In this document: in pieces, positions 28,066 through 37,917 of the stretch | Layout: each line of letters begins with the position of its first letter | How positions within the stretch are numbered: position 1 is the stretch's first letter | NCBI GenBank assembly: GCA_025355745.1 | Contig: JANXZA010000084.1 | Location: 1 to 64,000, forward strand | From: Rhizobacter sp. | Lineage (GTDB): Bacteria > Pseudomonadota > Gammaproteobacteria > Burkholderiales > Burkholderiaceae_C | Reading direction: 5' to 3' | Length of the DNA stretch: 64,000 nucleotides | The notes under the pieces: generated by a model | The model's input: only the letters and a program-made list of their open reading frames with translations | Told to the model about the DNA's origin: nothing | The model's database searches: none | Position numbers and translations under genes: made by a program

Positions 28066-29382
28066 ATGACGCCCCATCCCGCCCGCGAAGCGCTGCACAA
28101 CGAGGTGCATGCGCGCCCCTATGAACGCCTGACGGCGCCGCTGCTGCTTTCCCATGTGGCGATGTTCGGCCCGCAGGCGGGCGCCGCCTACGCGCACATG
28201 GTCGAGCTGCTGCGCAAGCGCCACCTGCCGCTGCCAGCGGTGGATGCGAACCACCTCAGCGCCGACCTCGGCGGCGTGCACCTGCGCTGGGAAAAGCACA
28301 CCGAATTTCACACCTGCACGTTCTGGAAGCCGCTCACTGATGCTGCCAGTGCGGCTGAGTCGGCGGGCCACGTCTTTGATCAGAGCGCCATCGCCGAACT
28401 GCCCCCCGAGTGGCTCGCTGCCTTGCCCGGCGAGTGGCTGGTGGGCCTGCACATGCTGGTGCTCGACGCGCCGGGCTTGAAGCAGGCGGGCACGGTGATG
28501 TCGCCGGTGCTGCGCCGGCTCGTCAGCGCAAATTTGTACGAAGACAGCCTGGTCGGCGCCAGCCTGATGGATGGCGACGCGCAGGTCTGCACCGACTTCC
28601 GGCTGCGTGCCGACGGCTTCTCGCGCACCGTGCTCGCCACCGACGGCATGAACCCGCGGCGCCTCGGCCGCGCGGTGCAGCGGCTGCTCGAGATCGAGAC
28701 CTACCGCATGACGGCGTTGATGGGCCTGCCGCTGGCGCGCGAGGTCGGCGCGTCGCTGGTGCATGCCGAACAAGACCTGGCGACGGTGGCGGCGCAGATC
28801 CGCAGCGCGCAGCGCGAACAAGAGCCCGAACTGCTGCGCCAGCTGACCCAGCTCGCGGCCGAAGTCGAGAGCCTGTACGCCCGCACCCACGCGCGCTTTT
28901 CGGCCAGCGCGGCCTACTTCGAATTGCTGCAGAGGCGCATCACCGAACTGCGCGAACAGCGCATCGAGACCCTGCAGACGCTGGGCGACTTCATGGACCG
29001 CCGTCTTGCCCCGGCGATGCAGACCTGTGCCTGGGCGGCCCGGCGCCAGCAGGCGCTGAGCGAGCGCATCTCGCGCATCAGCAACCTGCTGCGCACGCGG
29101 GTCGAGATCGAGCAGCAGCAGAGCAGCCAGGATTTGCTCGACGCGATGAACCGGCGCCAGAAGGCGCAGATGCTGTTGCAGACTGCCGTCGAGGGCTTGT
29201 CGGTGGCGGCCGTCACGTACTACGGCGCGGGCCTGGTGGGCTACCTCGCGAAGGGCGCCAAGTCGGCCGGCATGAACCTCGTGCCCGACGTGGCCGTGGC
29301 CTTCAGCATTCCGCTCATCGCACTCGCGGTGTGGTTCGGCATCCGGCGCCTGCACCGCAGCGCGCAGGCGGCCGCCGATTGA
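28066..29382 (+). CDS. DUF3422-family membrane protein
   Basis: HPAREALHNEVHARPYERLTAPLLLSHVAM ... C-terminal TM pair. Confidence 0.85.
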   Translation: MTPHPAREALHNEVHARPYERLTAPLLLSHVAMFGPQAGAAYAHMVELLRKRHLPLPAVDANHLSADLGGVHLRWEKHTEFHTCTFWKPLTDAASAAESAGHVFDQSAIAELPPEWLAALPGEWLVGLHMLVLDAPGLKQAGTVMSPVLRRLVSANLYEDSLVGASLMDGDAQVCTDFRLRADGFSRTVLATDGMNPRRLGRAVQRLLEIETYRMTALMGLPLAREVGASLVHAEQDLATVAAQIRSAQREQEPELLRQLTQLAAEVESLYARTHARFSASAAYFELLQRRITELREQRIETLQTLGDFMDRRLAPAMQTCAWAARRQQALSERISRISNLLRTRVEIEQQQSSQDLLDAMNRRQKAQMLLQTAVEGLSVAAVTYYGAGLVGYLAKGAKSAGMNLVPDVAVAFSIPLIALAVWFGIRRLHRSAQAAAD

Positions 29383-29402
29383 TTCAGCAGGCGCGTGCTC
29401 CC

Positions 29403-31058
29403 ATGAACCCCATGAACCCCAGCTTCAACTGGACCCACGGCTACCCGAGCCAGCGCCTGCCGGTGTTCGGCCGCAACGTCGTCGCCACTTCGCATCCACA
29501 GGCCGCACAGGCCGGCTTGCGGATGCTGCAGAACGGCGGCAATGCGGTCGATGCGGCCATCGCCACGGCGGCGGCGATGACGATTCTCGAACCGGTCAGC
29601 AATGGCCTGGGCTCGGATGCGTTCTGCCTGTTGTGGGATGGTCAAACCCTGCACGGCCTGAACGCTTCCGGGCGCGCGCCGCAAGCCTGGACGCCCGAGT
29701 ACTTCAAACGCAAGCATGGCGCCGACCGGCTCGCGCCGCCGGCCCGAGGCTGGGACAGCGCGACCGTGCCCGGCGCCGTAGCCGGCTGGGTGGCGCTGAG
29801 CGAGCGCTTCGGCAAGCTCCCGTTCGCCGACCTGCTGGCGCCGGCCATCGACATCGCCGAGCGCGGCTACTGCGTGCCCATCGTCGTGCAGCAGAAGTGG
29901 GCGGCGGCCGTGCCGCTGCTGGCCGATCAACCCGGCTTCGCGCAAGCGTTCATGACGCGCGGGCGGGCGCCGAACGTCGGCGAGTTGTTCCGCCTCCCCG
30001 ATGCCGCGCGCTCGCTGCGGCTGATTGCACAGACCCGCGGTGCGGCGTTCTACGACGGCGAGATCGCACAGGCCGCCGCCGCCCACGCGCGTGATCATGG
30101 CGGCGCGATGACGGCGGCTGACTTCGCCGCCTACCGGCCCGAATGGGTCGAGCCGATCGGCATCGATTACGCTGCGCGAGGTGGCGAGCCCTACCGCCTG
30201 CACGAGATCCCGCCGAACGGGCAGGGCATCGCGGCGCTGGTCGCGCTCGGCATCCTGAAGCACTTCGATCTGGCGTCGCTGCCGGTCGACAGCGCCGAGT
30301 CGCAGCACCTGCAGATCGAGGCGATGAAGCTTGCGTTTGCCGACACCTACCGATTCGTCGCCGAGCCGGCGAGCATGGAGGTGACAAGCGCCCAACTGCT
30401 CGACCCTTCCTACCTCGCCGCGCGTGCGAAGCTGATCGACATGAAGCGCGCGCAGGACTTCGGCGCCGGCAACCCGGCCAAAGGCGGCACGATCTACCTC
30501 AGCGCCGCCGACGAGAGCGGCATGATGGTCAGCTTCATCCAGAGCAACTACCTGGGCTTCGGCTCCGGCATCGTCGTGCCGGGCTACGGCCTGTCGATGC
30601 AGAACCGCGGCCATGCGTTCAGCCTGGACGCGAGCAGCCCGAACCTCGTCGCGCCGGGCAAGCGGCCGTTCCACACCATCATCCCGGCGTTCCTGACGCA
30701 GGACATCGACGCGAAGCGCGAGGCGGTCATGAGCTTCGGCGTGATGGGCGCGAACATGCAGCCGCAGGGGCACGTGCAAACGCTGGTGCGCATGCTGGCC
30801 CACGCGCAGCACCCGCAGGCCGCCTGCGACGCGCCGCGCTGGCGCTTCAATGCCGGGTTGGAGATCAACGTCGAGGCGGCGATGAACCCGGCCGCGGTCG
30901 CCGGCCTGCAGTCCCTCGGCCACCGCGTCGAAGTCATCGACGACAGCTATCAGGACTTCGGTGCCGGTCAGTTCATCTGGCGCCTCGGCGACCCGGCCGT
31001 CGAGGGTTATGTGGCCGCGAGCGACCCGCGCCGCGACGGTCAGGCGGTGGCGTATTGA
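29403..31058 (+). CDS. ggt: Gamma-glutamyltransferase family protein
   Basis: VVATSHPQAAQAGLRMLQNGGNAVDAAIATAAAMTILEPVSNGLGSDAF; GGTIYLSAADESGMMVSFIQSNY. Confidence 0.92.
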   Translation: MNPMNPSFNWTHGYPSQRLPVFGRNVVATSHPQAAQAGLRMLQNGGNAVDAAIATAAAMTILEPVSNGLGSDAFCLLWDGQTLHGLNASGRAPQAWTPEYFKRKHGADRLAPPARGWDSATVPGAVAGWVALSERFGKLPFADLLAPAIDIAERGYCVPIVVQQKWAAAVPLLADQPGFAQAFMTRGRAPNVGELFRLPDAARSLRLIAQTRGAAFYDGEIAQAAAAHARDHGGAMTAADFAAYRPEWVEPIGIDYAARGGEPYRLHEIPPNGQGIAALVALGILKHFDLASLPVDSAESQHLQIEAMKLAFADTYRFVAEPASMEVTSAQLLDPSYLAARAKLIDMKRAQDFGAGNPAKGGTIYLSAADESGMMVSFIQSNYLGFGSGIVVPGYGLSMQNRGHAFSLDASSPNLVAPGKRPFHTIIPAFLTQDIDAKREAVMSFGVMGANMQPQGHVQTLVRMLAHAQHPQAACDAPRWRFNAGLEINVEAAMNPAAVAGLQSLGHRVEVIDDSYQDFGAGQFIWRLGDPAVEGYVAASDPRRDGQAVAY

Positions 31059-31068
31059 GCGTGCTGCA

Positions 31069-31971
31069 TTGAGCACGGCGACAGGCGCCAGATCAGGCGC
31101 CCTCTGGCCCGGCCTGCTGCTCGCCACCGTTGGTGCGATCGCGTTCTCGGGCAAGGCCATCATCATCAAGCTGGCCTATCGCTACGGCGTGGATGCGGTC
31201 ACGCTCATCATGTACCGCATGTTGTTTGCGCTGCCGCTGTTCGTGCTGCTGGCGTGGTGGGCCGGGCGCGGCAAGCCGGCGTTGACACGCCGTGACCGGC
31301 TCGCCGTGCTCGGCCTCGGCTTCACCGGCTACTACCTCGCGAGCTTTCTCGACTTCGCCGGCCTGGCCTACATCAGCGCCAGCTTCGAGCGGTTGATCCT
31401 GTACCTCAACCCGACGCTGGTGCTGGCGATGGGCACAGTATTCTTCAAGCGCCGCGTCACGCGCCGCCAACTGGTGGCTCTCGGCGTGAGCTACTGCGGC
31501 GTGCTGCTGGTGTTCGGCCACGAGGCGGCGTTGTCGGGCGCGCACGCGGCCCTCGGCGCGGCACTGGTGTTCGGCAGCGCCATCAGTTACGCGGTCTACC
31601 TGGTCTACAGCGGCGAAGAGGTGAAACGCCTCGGCGCCCTGCGCCTCACCGGTTTGGCCAGCAGCGTGGCCTGCGTGCTGTGCATCGCGCAGTTCGTGGT
31701 GCTGCGGCCGATGGGCGCGGCGCAGGTGGCGGCGCCGGTCATCTGGCTGTCGATCCTGAACGCCACCGTCTGCACCTTCGCGCCGGTGTTGATGGTGATG
31801 ATGGCAATCGAACGCATTGGCGCCACGCTGGCCGCGCAGACCGGCATGGTCGGCCCGCTGTCGACCATCCTGATGGGCGTGGTAATCCTCGGCGAGCCGT
31901 TCACGGCCTGGATGGCGGCCGGGACGGTGCTGGTGCTGGCGGGGGTCTGGTTGCTGGCGAAGTGGCGTTGA
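31069..31971 (+). CDS. EamA/DMT-family transporter (TTG start proposed)
   Basis: Ten hydrophobic segments; FSGKAIIIKLAYRYGVDAVTLIMYRMLFALPLF; TTG at 31069 in frame. Confidence 0.85.
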   Translation: MSTATGARSGALWPGLLLATVGAIAFSGKAIIIKLAYRYGVDAVTLIMYRMLFALPLFVLLAWWAGRGKPALTRRDRLAVLGLGFTGYYLASFLDFAGLAYISASFERLILYLNPTLVLAMGTVFFKRRVTRRQLVALGVSYCGVLLVFGHEAALSGAHAALGAALVFGSAISYAVYLVYSGEEVKRLGALRLTGLASSVACVLCIAQFVVLRPMGAAQVAAPVIWLSILNATVCTFAPVLMVMMAIERIGATLAAQTGMVGPLSTILMGVVILGEPFTAWMAAGTVLVLAGVWLLAKWR

Positions 31972-32540
31972 GCGGGTGGTGCGACCCGTGCTGCGTGGAC
32001 CGTGCGCCCCACGCACGAACGGGTTGCGCAGTCACCAACCGCCGAGGTTGCGCCAGCCTGAGAGCCTGCATCCGGGCAGACCCGGCAATCATGCGCGGAA
32101 CGTTGTGCCTTCGGGGCATGTGCTTAACGGTGTCTGGCGTGCTGGGCAACCTGGCTGCCGGCAGAGCACGGCCACGATCCTGGTTGGGTCTCCGACCTTG
32201 AAGTCAGGGCGCATCCTTGCAGCCCTTGGCAGTGCGGCTGGCCTGGCTCACGAACGGATCGTTCCTGCACAAGCGAAGAGATGTGTGAGGGTCGTTGCAT
32301 TTTTGTGGACGCCGATTCGTACCCTTCATCTTGAATGTCAGCTTGTCACCTTCGCAGCCTGATTCACGACCGCTCAGAGTCAACCCAGCGCTGCCTTTCG
32401 TCCCGGCAGCCCCAGCGACCGCAATTCAGCGTTTGCCGGCTCTTGATCGGCGGAATCGGCGAGCGGTACACGGCCAATAGTCGTGGGCCAACGCTTGTCG
32501 CCAATGCAGTCACTAGACATTGCGACAGTCGGATCGCGCA

Positions 32541-33149
32541 TCACAAGCCCGAATGTGCCGTGCGAAATCGGCCGGGGCTTGTTCCAGCAACGCGCTTAAA
32601 TAGGCGGGCGAAGTTCGCTGGTTCGCTGAAGCCCAGTTCAGCGCCGATCAACTCCACCGAAAGTGCTGTGTGAGCCAGCCGCTGCTGGGCTTCGAGCACG
32701 AGCCGCTGCTCGATCATCGTTTTCGGGCCGAGCCCGCGGATCGTCATGCAGCTGGTGTGCAAGGTCTCCGGCGAACAGCCAAGCCAGCTCGCGAATTCGG
32801 CGACGCAGTTACTCTGGCCCAGGCGCCGTTCGAGCTCACGCTGGAAGCGCGCGACTGTGCGCGATGCTGCGGTAAACGGGAAACTGCCGCGCTCCGTCGA
32901 CGCAGACAACGTGGCCAGACGCAGCAGCAGCACGTTCAGCAGATGCTGGATGATGCGCTCTCCGAGCAGCGTTCCATCAGTGCGGCCGTACTCTTCGGCC
33001 AGCCGTTCAAAATCCTTCGCGGTCAGCCGCGATGCTCCGCCAGTGGCTTGCAGCGAACCTGTGGGCAATACGTGATCGACCAAGCTGTCGAGGCCACTCA
33101 ACTTGGCGAGCGCATGGTCGGGCAGCACGAACACGGGCGAGAACAGCAC
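32541..33149 (-). CDS. AraC-family transcriptional regulator, possibly N-terminally truncated
   Basis: Double HTH: VAEFASWLGCSPETLHTSC ... VELIGAELGFSEPANFARLFKRVAGTSPGRFR; short N-terminus, GTG start. Confidence 0.7.
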   Translation of the reverse strand: MLFSPVFVLPDHALAKLSGLDSLVDHVLPTGSLQATGGASRLTAKDFERLAEEYGRTDGTLLGERIIQHLLNVLLLRLATLSASTERGSFPFTAASRTVARFQRELERRLGQSNCVAEFASWLGCSPETLHTSCMTIRGLGPKTMIEQRLVLEAQQRLAHTALSVELIGAELGFSEPANFARLFKRVAGTSPGRFRTAHSGL

Positions 33150-33539
33150 AACGATTGCATGGCGGTTTCAAGTCCAAAGCGCAACGGTCTTGAGTCAGTG
33201 GGCCGCCGTCTAGCTTGACCGTGAGTTCACCATTCAGCCTATTGTCGCTGTTCAACCGGCAGCGCTGAAAAGCAGCAACTATTCGAGGGCGCAATTTCGC
33301 ACCACGCTCAAGCGGCCATTCAAAGCGCGAGTCAAGCCGGCCAAGGCCAGCTTCCACAGCCACCGGGAGGTCCGCTGGCGACGAACTCAGGTCGACGAAC
33401 CGCAGCCGTGAATCCATGGCACCGATGGCGGCGGAGACCGAACCGACGATCATTCGAAGCGCACCCCGTTGCCGCTGATCGGTAGCCGCTCAAGGTGCAT
33501 TGCTGGCACGATGGCCAGCCCATCTCAAGGAGAACTCTC

Positions 33540-33992
33540 ATGCGCGTCATCCCACTCCTGCTGACGTTGGCCTTGGTGACGCCAAGTTTTGCCTTCGGGG
33601 CCGATATCAGCACTGGCGACGAGCTGGAAGCAACGATCAGGGGCCTGGACCTGGCGGAAGCAGACGCTGTGCTTCGGGGCGACTTTGTCGCCGTTGATAA
33701 GCTCTGGGCGCCCGACATGGTCGTCAATAATCCTTCCAATGAAGTTGTAAGGTCGAGCCGTGGGCGGGTGCGAACAGGCGTGGTGACGTACGCATCGTTC
33801 GTGCGAAATATCGAGTCGATCGAAATTTATGAAGACACCGCCATCGCTATGGGCAACGAGGTCGTCGTGCCGAGCGGAAAGTCGCCGGGCGCAGGCACCA
33901 CGATTCGCCGCCGCTACACCGACGTCTGGATGAATCGAGATGGCGCGTGGCGGCTGACAGCACGCCATGCCAACGTCGTTTGCCCAAACTGA
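33540..33992 (+). CDS. Secreted DUF4440/NTF2-like protein
   Basis: Signal peptide MRVIPLLLTLALVTPSFAFGA; LDLAEADAVLRGDFVAVDKLWAPDMVVNNP ... RRYTDVWMNRDGAWRLTARHAN. Confidence 0.8.
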   Translation: MRVIPLLLTLALVTPSFAFGADISTGDELEATIRGLDLAEADAVLRGDFVAVDKLWAPDMVVNNPSNEVVRSSRGRVRTGVVTYASFVRNIESIEIYEDTAIAMGNEVVVPSGKSPGAGTTIRRRYTDVWMNRDGAWRLTARHANVVCPN

Positions 33993-34101
33993 GCGCCGCA
34001 CAGGCCGACATGGCACCGGCCCGCAGACCGGCCCGGGCGCTGCCGACTGACCGCTGGCCGCAAGCTGGGTCGATGGCGATCGCATCATTGAGGACACAAG
34101 T

Positions 34102-34410
34102 ATGCTGGAACTTCGCCCCACCTGCGAGCACTGCAATGTCGCCTTGCCGCCGACTTCTATGGCGGCCCGCATCTGCAGCTTCGAATGCACCTTCTGCGCC
34201 GCGTGTGTGGAGCAGGTGCTGGGCAACGTCTGCCCGAACTGCGGCGGCGGCTTCGCGCTCCGGCCGGTGCGGCCCGTGGGCCCGTGGAAGGGCAAGGGCC
34301 CGCTCGGGGCGTACCCGGCCAGCCTGAAGGTGCGGCACGCGCCGGTCGATGCGGCGGCCCATGCCGCGCTCAGTGCGCAGGTCAAGGGCGTGCCACCCGA
34401 ACAGCGGTAG
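34102..34410 (+). CDS. DUF1272 zinc-ribbon-like protein
   Basis: MLELRPTCEHCNVALPPTSMAARICSFECTFCAACVEQVLGNVCPNCGGGF. Confidence 0.85.
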   Translation: MLELRPTCEHCNVALPPTSMAARICSFECTFCAACVEQVLGNVCPNCGGGFALRPVRPVGPWKGKGPLGAYPASLKVRHAPVDAAAHAALSAQVKGVPPEQR

Positions 34411-34453
34411 TGGGTGCCCGCGCTGCGAACGCTGCGCACATCCAAGGCTGACG

Positions 34454-34990
34454 ATGACGGACGAGGAATCGCTGTTTGCTGCCATTCACGAGAACGTCGC
34501 GCTGCACGGCCATGACGCTTCATGGCCCGTTCGGTTCGCCGAAGAACGGGCGCGGCTGCTGGCCTGGTTCCCCGCCGTCCTGATCGATGTGCAGCACATC
34601 GGCAGCACGGCGGTTCGCGGGCTGGTCGCCAAGCCGATCATCGACATCCTCGCCGGGGTCGAATCGATGGCCGTGGCCGGCTCGCTGGCGCCGACGCTGA
34701 ACAACGCCGGCTACACCACGTCGGTCGAATTCAACGCCACCCTCACCAACCGACAGTGGTTCATGCGCTGGGCCGACGGCCGGCGCACGCACCACCTGCA
34801 TGTGGTGATTCACGGCGGCAGCGTCTGGCACGAGCATCTGCGGTTCCGCGATGCGCTGCGTTCCAGTGCCGCTTTGTCCGAACGTTATGCCGCCCTGAAG
34901 TGGTCATTGGCCGCGCTCCATCCGAACGACCGGGAGGCCTACACCGAGGCCAAGGCCGGGTTCGTTCGCGCGGTGATCGACGGCAACTGA
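34454..34990 (+). CDS. GrpB/UPF0157 nucleotidyltransferase-like protein
   Basis: VQHIGSTAVRGLVAKPIIDILAGVES. Confidence 0.88.
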   Translation: MTDEESLFAAIHENVALHGHDASWPVRFAEERARLLAWFPAVLIDVQHIGSTAVRGLVAKPIIDILAGVESMAVAGSLAPTLNNAGYTTSVEFNATLTNRQWFMRWADGRRTHHLHVVIHGGSVWHEHLRFRDALRSSAALSERYAALKWSLAALHPNDREAYTEAKAGFVRAVIDGN

Positions 34991-35069
34991 CGGCGGGTCC
35001 ATCATCCACCGTTCCGGGGCCGCGATCGCCGCACGGCACGCGACCCCCGACACACGACAAAGGAAAATC

Positions 35070-35864
35070 ATGGACTTCGGGCTGACGGGCAAATGGGCGC
35101 TGGTGTGCGCCGCGAGCAAGGGCTTGGGCAAGGGCTGCGCAAGCGCGCTGGTGCGCGAGGGCGTGAACGTGGTGATCACCGCGCGCGGTGCCGCCGCGTT
35201 GCGAGCCACCGCAACGGAACTGCGGGCCATGGTCCCGGCAGGATTGCAAGTCGAGGTGCGCGCCGTGGCCGGCGACATCACGACAGCCGAAGGGCAGGCT
35301 GCGGCGCTGGCCGCGTGCCCGCAGATCGACATCCTCGTCAACAACGCCGGCGGCCCGCCGCCCGGCGACTTTCGCGACTGGGACCGCGACACCTGGATCA
35401 AGGCGCTCGACGCCAACATGCTGACCCCCATCGCGCTCATCAAGGCGACGGTCGATGCGATGGCGGCGCGCGGCTACGGGCGCGTCATCAACATCACCTC
35501 GGGCGCGGTGAAGGCGCCGATCGGTGCGCTGGGCCTGTCGAACGGCGCGCGCAGCGGCCTCACCGGCTTCGTCGCCGGCCTGGCGCGCAGCGCCATCGCA
35601 GCGCGCGGCGTGACGATCAACGGCCTGCTGCCCGGCGCGTTCGACACCGAGCGCCTGCGCACCACCTTGCGGGCCGGCGCGCAGCAGGCCGGACAAGACC
35701 CGGACGCCACATGGCGCGCACGCGAGCAGGCGATTCCCGCGCGGCGCTTCGGCACGGCGGATGAGTTCGGCGCGGTCTGCGCTTTCCTGTGCAGCGTGCA
35801 GGCCGGCTACCTGACGGGGCAGAACATCCTGCTCGATGGCGGAGCGTATCCGGGGACGTATTGA
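35070..35864 (+). CDS. SDR-family oxidoreductase
   Basis: ALVCAASKGLGKGCASALVREGVNV; NNAGGPPPGDF. Confidence 0.9.
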   Translation: MDFGLTGKWALVCAASKGLGKGCASALVREGVNVVITARGAAALRATATELRAMVPAGLQVEVRAVAGDITTAEGQAAALAACPQIDILVNNAGGPPPGDFRDWDRDTWIKALDANMLTPIALIKATVDAMAARGYGRVINITSGAVKAPIGALGLSNGARSGLTGFVAGLARSAIAARGVTINGLLPGAFDTERLRTTLRAGAQQAGQDPDATWRAREQAIPARRFGTADEFGAVCAFLCSVQAGYLTGQNILLDGGAYPGTY

Positions 35865-35878
35865 GCGCCCGAGCCACG

Positions 35879-36184
35879 TCATCCCGGCATCACCGCGCCG
35901 CAGTTCCAGCACTGCTCGAACGGCCCGTCGATCACCTCGCGGCAGCCCGGGCAGGCCCAGTGGCGGTGCGGCGGGTTGCGCAGCTCGTGCAGCAGGCCGC
36001 GGGCATGCTCGAGCTGGTCGGCGTCCTGCACCCACAGCTCGGGCAAGGTCTGATCCGGCGGCACCTCGCCGGCGATGCTGCTGGCGTACTGGCGCTGCAC
36101 CGTGGTGGGAACGCCGGCGTGGCTCAGCAGGTCGGCCCACAGGGTGGCCAGGGCGAGGTTGGGGGCGGTGGTCAGACGTTTCAT
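35879..36184 (-). CDS. DUF2007-like/zinc-ribbon protein
   Basis: MKRLTTAPNLALATLWADLLSHAGVPTTVQRQY ... CPGCREVIDGPFEQCWNCG. Confidence 0.7.
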   Translation of the reverse strand: MKRLTTAPNLALATLWADLLSHAGVPTTVQRQYASSIAGEVPPDQTLPELWVQDADQLEHARGLLHELRNPPHRHWACPGCREVIDGPFEQCWNCGAVMPG

Positions 36185-36286
36185 GAAGGAAGGTTCGGCC
36201 GCGAAGAGCAAGCCGGCCAACCCGAAAACAGGCGGGTCGTGTGCCGGCCTCATACTGCACCAGATTCATCATCGACGGAGACTTCC

Positions 36287-37282
36287 ATGGCCCCCCAGAC
36301 CAGCCCCACGATCCGCATCGACCAGCACGGCGGCGCCGATGCAATGCACTTGGTCGACCTGCAAGTCGGCGACCCCGGCCCGGGCGAGATTCGTATTCGC
36401 CACCACGCCTGCGGCCTGAACTACATCGACGTGTACCAGCGCTCGGGCGTGTACCAACTGCCGATGCCGCTCGCGCTCGGCATGGAGGGCGCGGGCGTGG
36501 TCGAGGCTGTGGGCGAGGGCGTGACGCACCTGAAGGCGGGTAACCGTGCCGCCTACGCCAGCAACCCGCCCGGCAGTTACTGCCTGCTGCGCGTGATGCC
36601 GGCGAAGTGCGTCGTTAGGCTGCCCGATGCGATCTCGTTCGAGACCGGCGCGGCGATGATGCTGAAAGGCCTGACGGCCCAGTACCTGCTGCGCAAGACG
36701 CTACCGCAAGAGGGCTTGCAGAGCGGCGACTTCGTGCTGTTTCATGCAGCGGCGGGCGGCGTCGGTTTGATCGCCTGCCAGTGGGCCAAGGCGCTCGGCC
36801 TGCAATTGATCGGCACCGCAGGTTCGGACGAAAAGTGCGCGCTGGCGGCCGCGAACGGTGCGGCCTTCACGATCAACTACCGCACCGAAGACTTCGCGGC
36901 ACGCGTCAAGGAAATCACCGGCGGCAAGGGCGTGAAGGTGGTCTACGACTCGGTCGGCAAGGACACTTTCGAGAAGTCGCTCGACTGCCTGCGCCCGTTT
37001 GGCCTGATGGCGAGCTTCGGCAATGCCTCGGGCGTGGTCGCACCAATCTCGCCGGGCATCCTCGGCCTGAAGGGTTCGCTGTATTTGACGCGCGCCACCC
37101 TGTTCACCCACATCGCCACGCGCGAAGCCACGCAGGCCATGGCCGACGACCTGTTTGCGGTGGTGAGCAGCGGCAAGGTGAAGATCCACATCGACCAGCG
37201 CTATGGATTGGCTGATGTAGCACAGGCGCACCGCGACCTGGAAGCGCGCAAGACGACGGGTTGCAGTGTGCTGATTCCTTGA
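36287..37282 (+). CDS. qor: NADPH:quinone oxidoreductase (zeta-crystallin type)
   Basis: GLNYIDVYQRSGVYQLPMPLALGMEGAGVVEAVGEGV; FHAAAGGVGLIACQWAKALG. Confidence 0.93.
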   Translation: MAPQTSPTIRIDQHGGADAMHLVDLQVGDPGPGEIRIRHHACGLNYIDVYQRSGVYQLPMPLALGMEGAGVVEAVGEGVTHLKAGNRAAYASNPPGSYCLLRVMPAKCVVRLPDAISFETGAAMMLKGLTAQYLLRKTLPQEGLQSGDFVLFHAAAGGVGLIACQWAKALGLQLIGTAGSDEKCALAAANGAAFTINYRTEDFAARVKEITGGKGVKVVYDSVGKDTFEKSLDCLRPFGLMASFGNASGVVAPISPGILGLKGSLYLTRATLFTHIATREATQAMADDLFAVVSSGKVKIHIDQRYGLADVAQAHRDLEARKTTGCSVLIP

Positions 37283-37307
37283 CGCCCTGAACGCAAGAGA
37301 ATGCTCA

Positions 37308-37409
37308 CTCACCGCAGAGGCGCGGAGTACGCGGAGTTGCGCAGAGTGAATGCAAATGGCTTGTCTTCTCCGCGGTCCTCTGCGTACTCCGCGTCTCTGC
37401 GGTGGTGAG
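37308..37409. repeat. Long imperfect palindromic intergenic repeat between convergent qor and lspA
   Basis: ctcaccgcagaggcgcggagtacgcggag ... ctctgcgtactccgcgtctctgcggtggtgag. Confidence 0.9.
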
Positions 37410-37423
37410 TTGCAAGTCCACGA

Positions 37424-37915
37424 TCACCGCCCGCGCCGCACCCGCCGCAGCTCGTCCAGGATCAGGCAGGCCGCGCCGACCGAGATGGCGCTGTCGGCGA
37501 CGTTGAACGACGGGAAATAGTGGCCCGCGTAGTGCACCTGAATGAAGTCGACCACATAGCCGTGCAGCAGCCGGTCGATGACGTTGCCCACCGCCCCACC
37601 GAGGATCAGCGCCAGTGCCCAGCTGAACAGGCGTTGGCCGCCGTGGCTGCGCAGCATCCAGACGATGAAGACGGCGGCCAGCGCGCCCAGGCCGATGAAG
37701 AACCAGCGCTGCCAGCCGCCGGCACCGGCGAGGAACGAGAACGCCGCGCCGCTGTTGTGGACGCGCACGATGTTGAGGAACGAGGTGACGGTGTGGCTGT
37801 CGCCGAGCTGGAACATGCCCAGGATCAGCGTCTTCGTGAACTGGTCGAGCAGGACGACGATGAGGGCGATGCCGAGCCACGGGATGAGCGAGCTGGCGGA
37901 TTTTCTGATTGCCAT
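37424..37915 (-). CDS. lspA: Lipoprotein signal peptidase II
   Basis: [12 protein letters not shown] ... [16 protein letters not shown] ... [20 protein letters not shown]. Confidence 0.95.
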   Translation of the reverse strand: MAIRKSASSLIPWLGIALIVVLLDQFTKTLILGMFQLGDSHTVTSFLNIVRVHNSGAAFSFLAGAGGWQRWFFIGLGALAAVFIVWMLRSHGGQRLFSWALALILGGAVGNVIDRLLHGYVVDFIQVHYAGHYFPSFNVADSAISVGAACLILDELRRVRRGR

Positions 37916-37917
37916 GC

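Noticed and set aside
26757-28100. 447-aa minus-strand ORF
   Set aside because: Antisense to tctA; shadow ORF.
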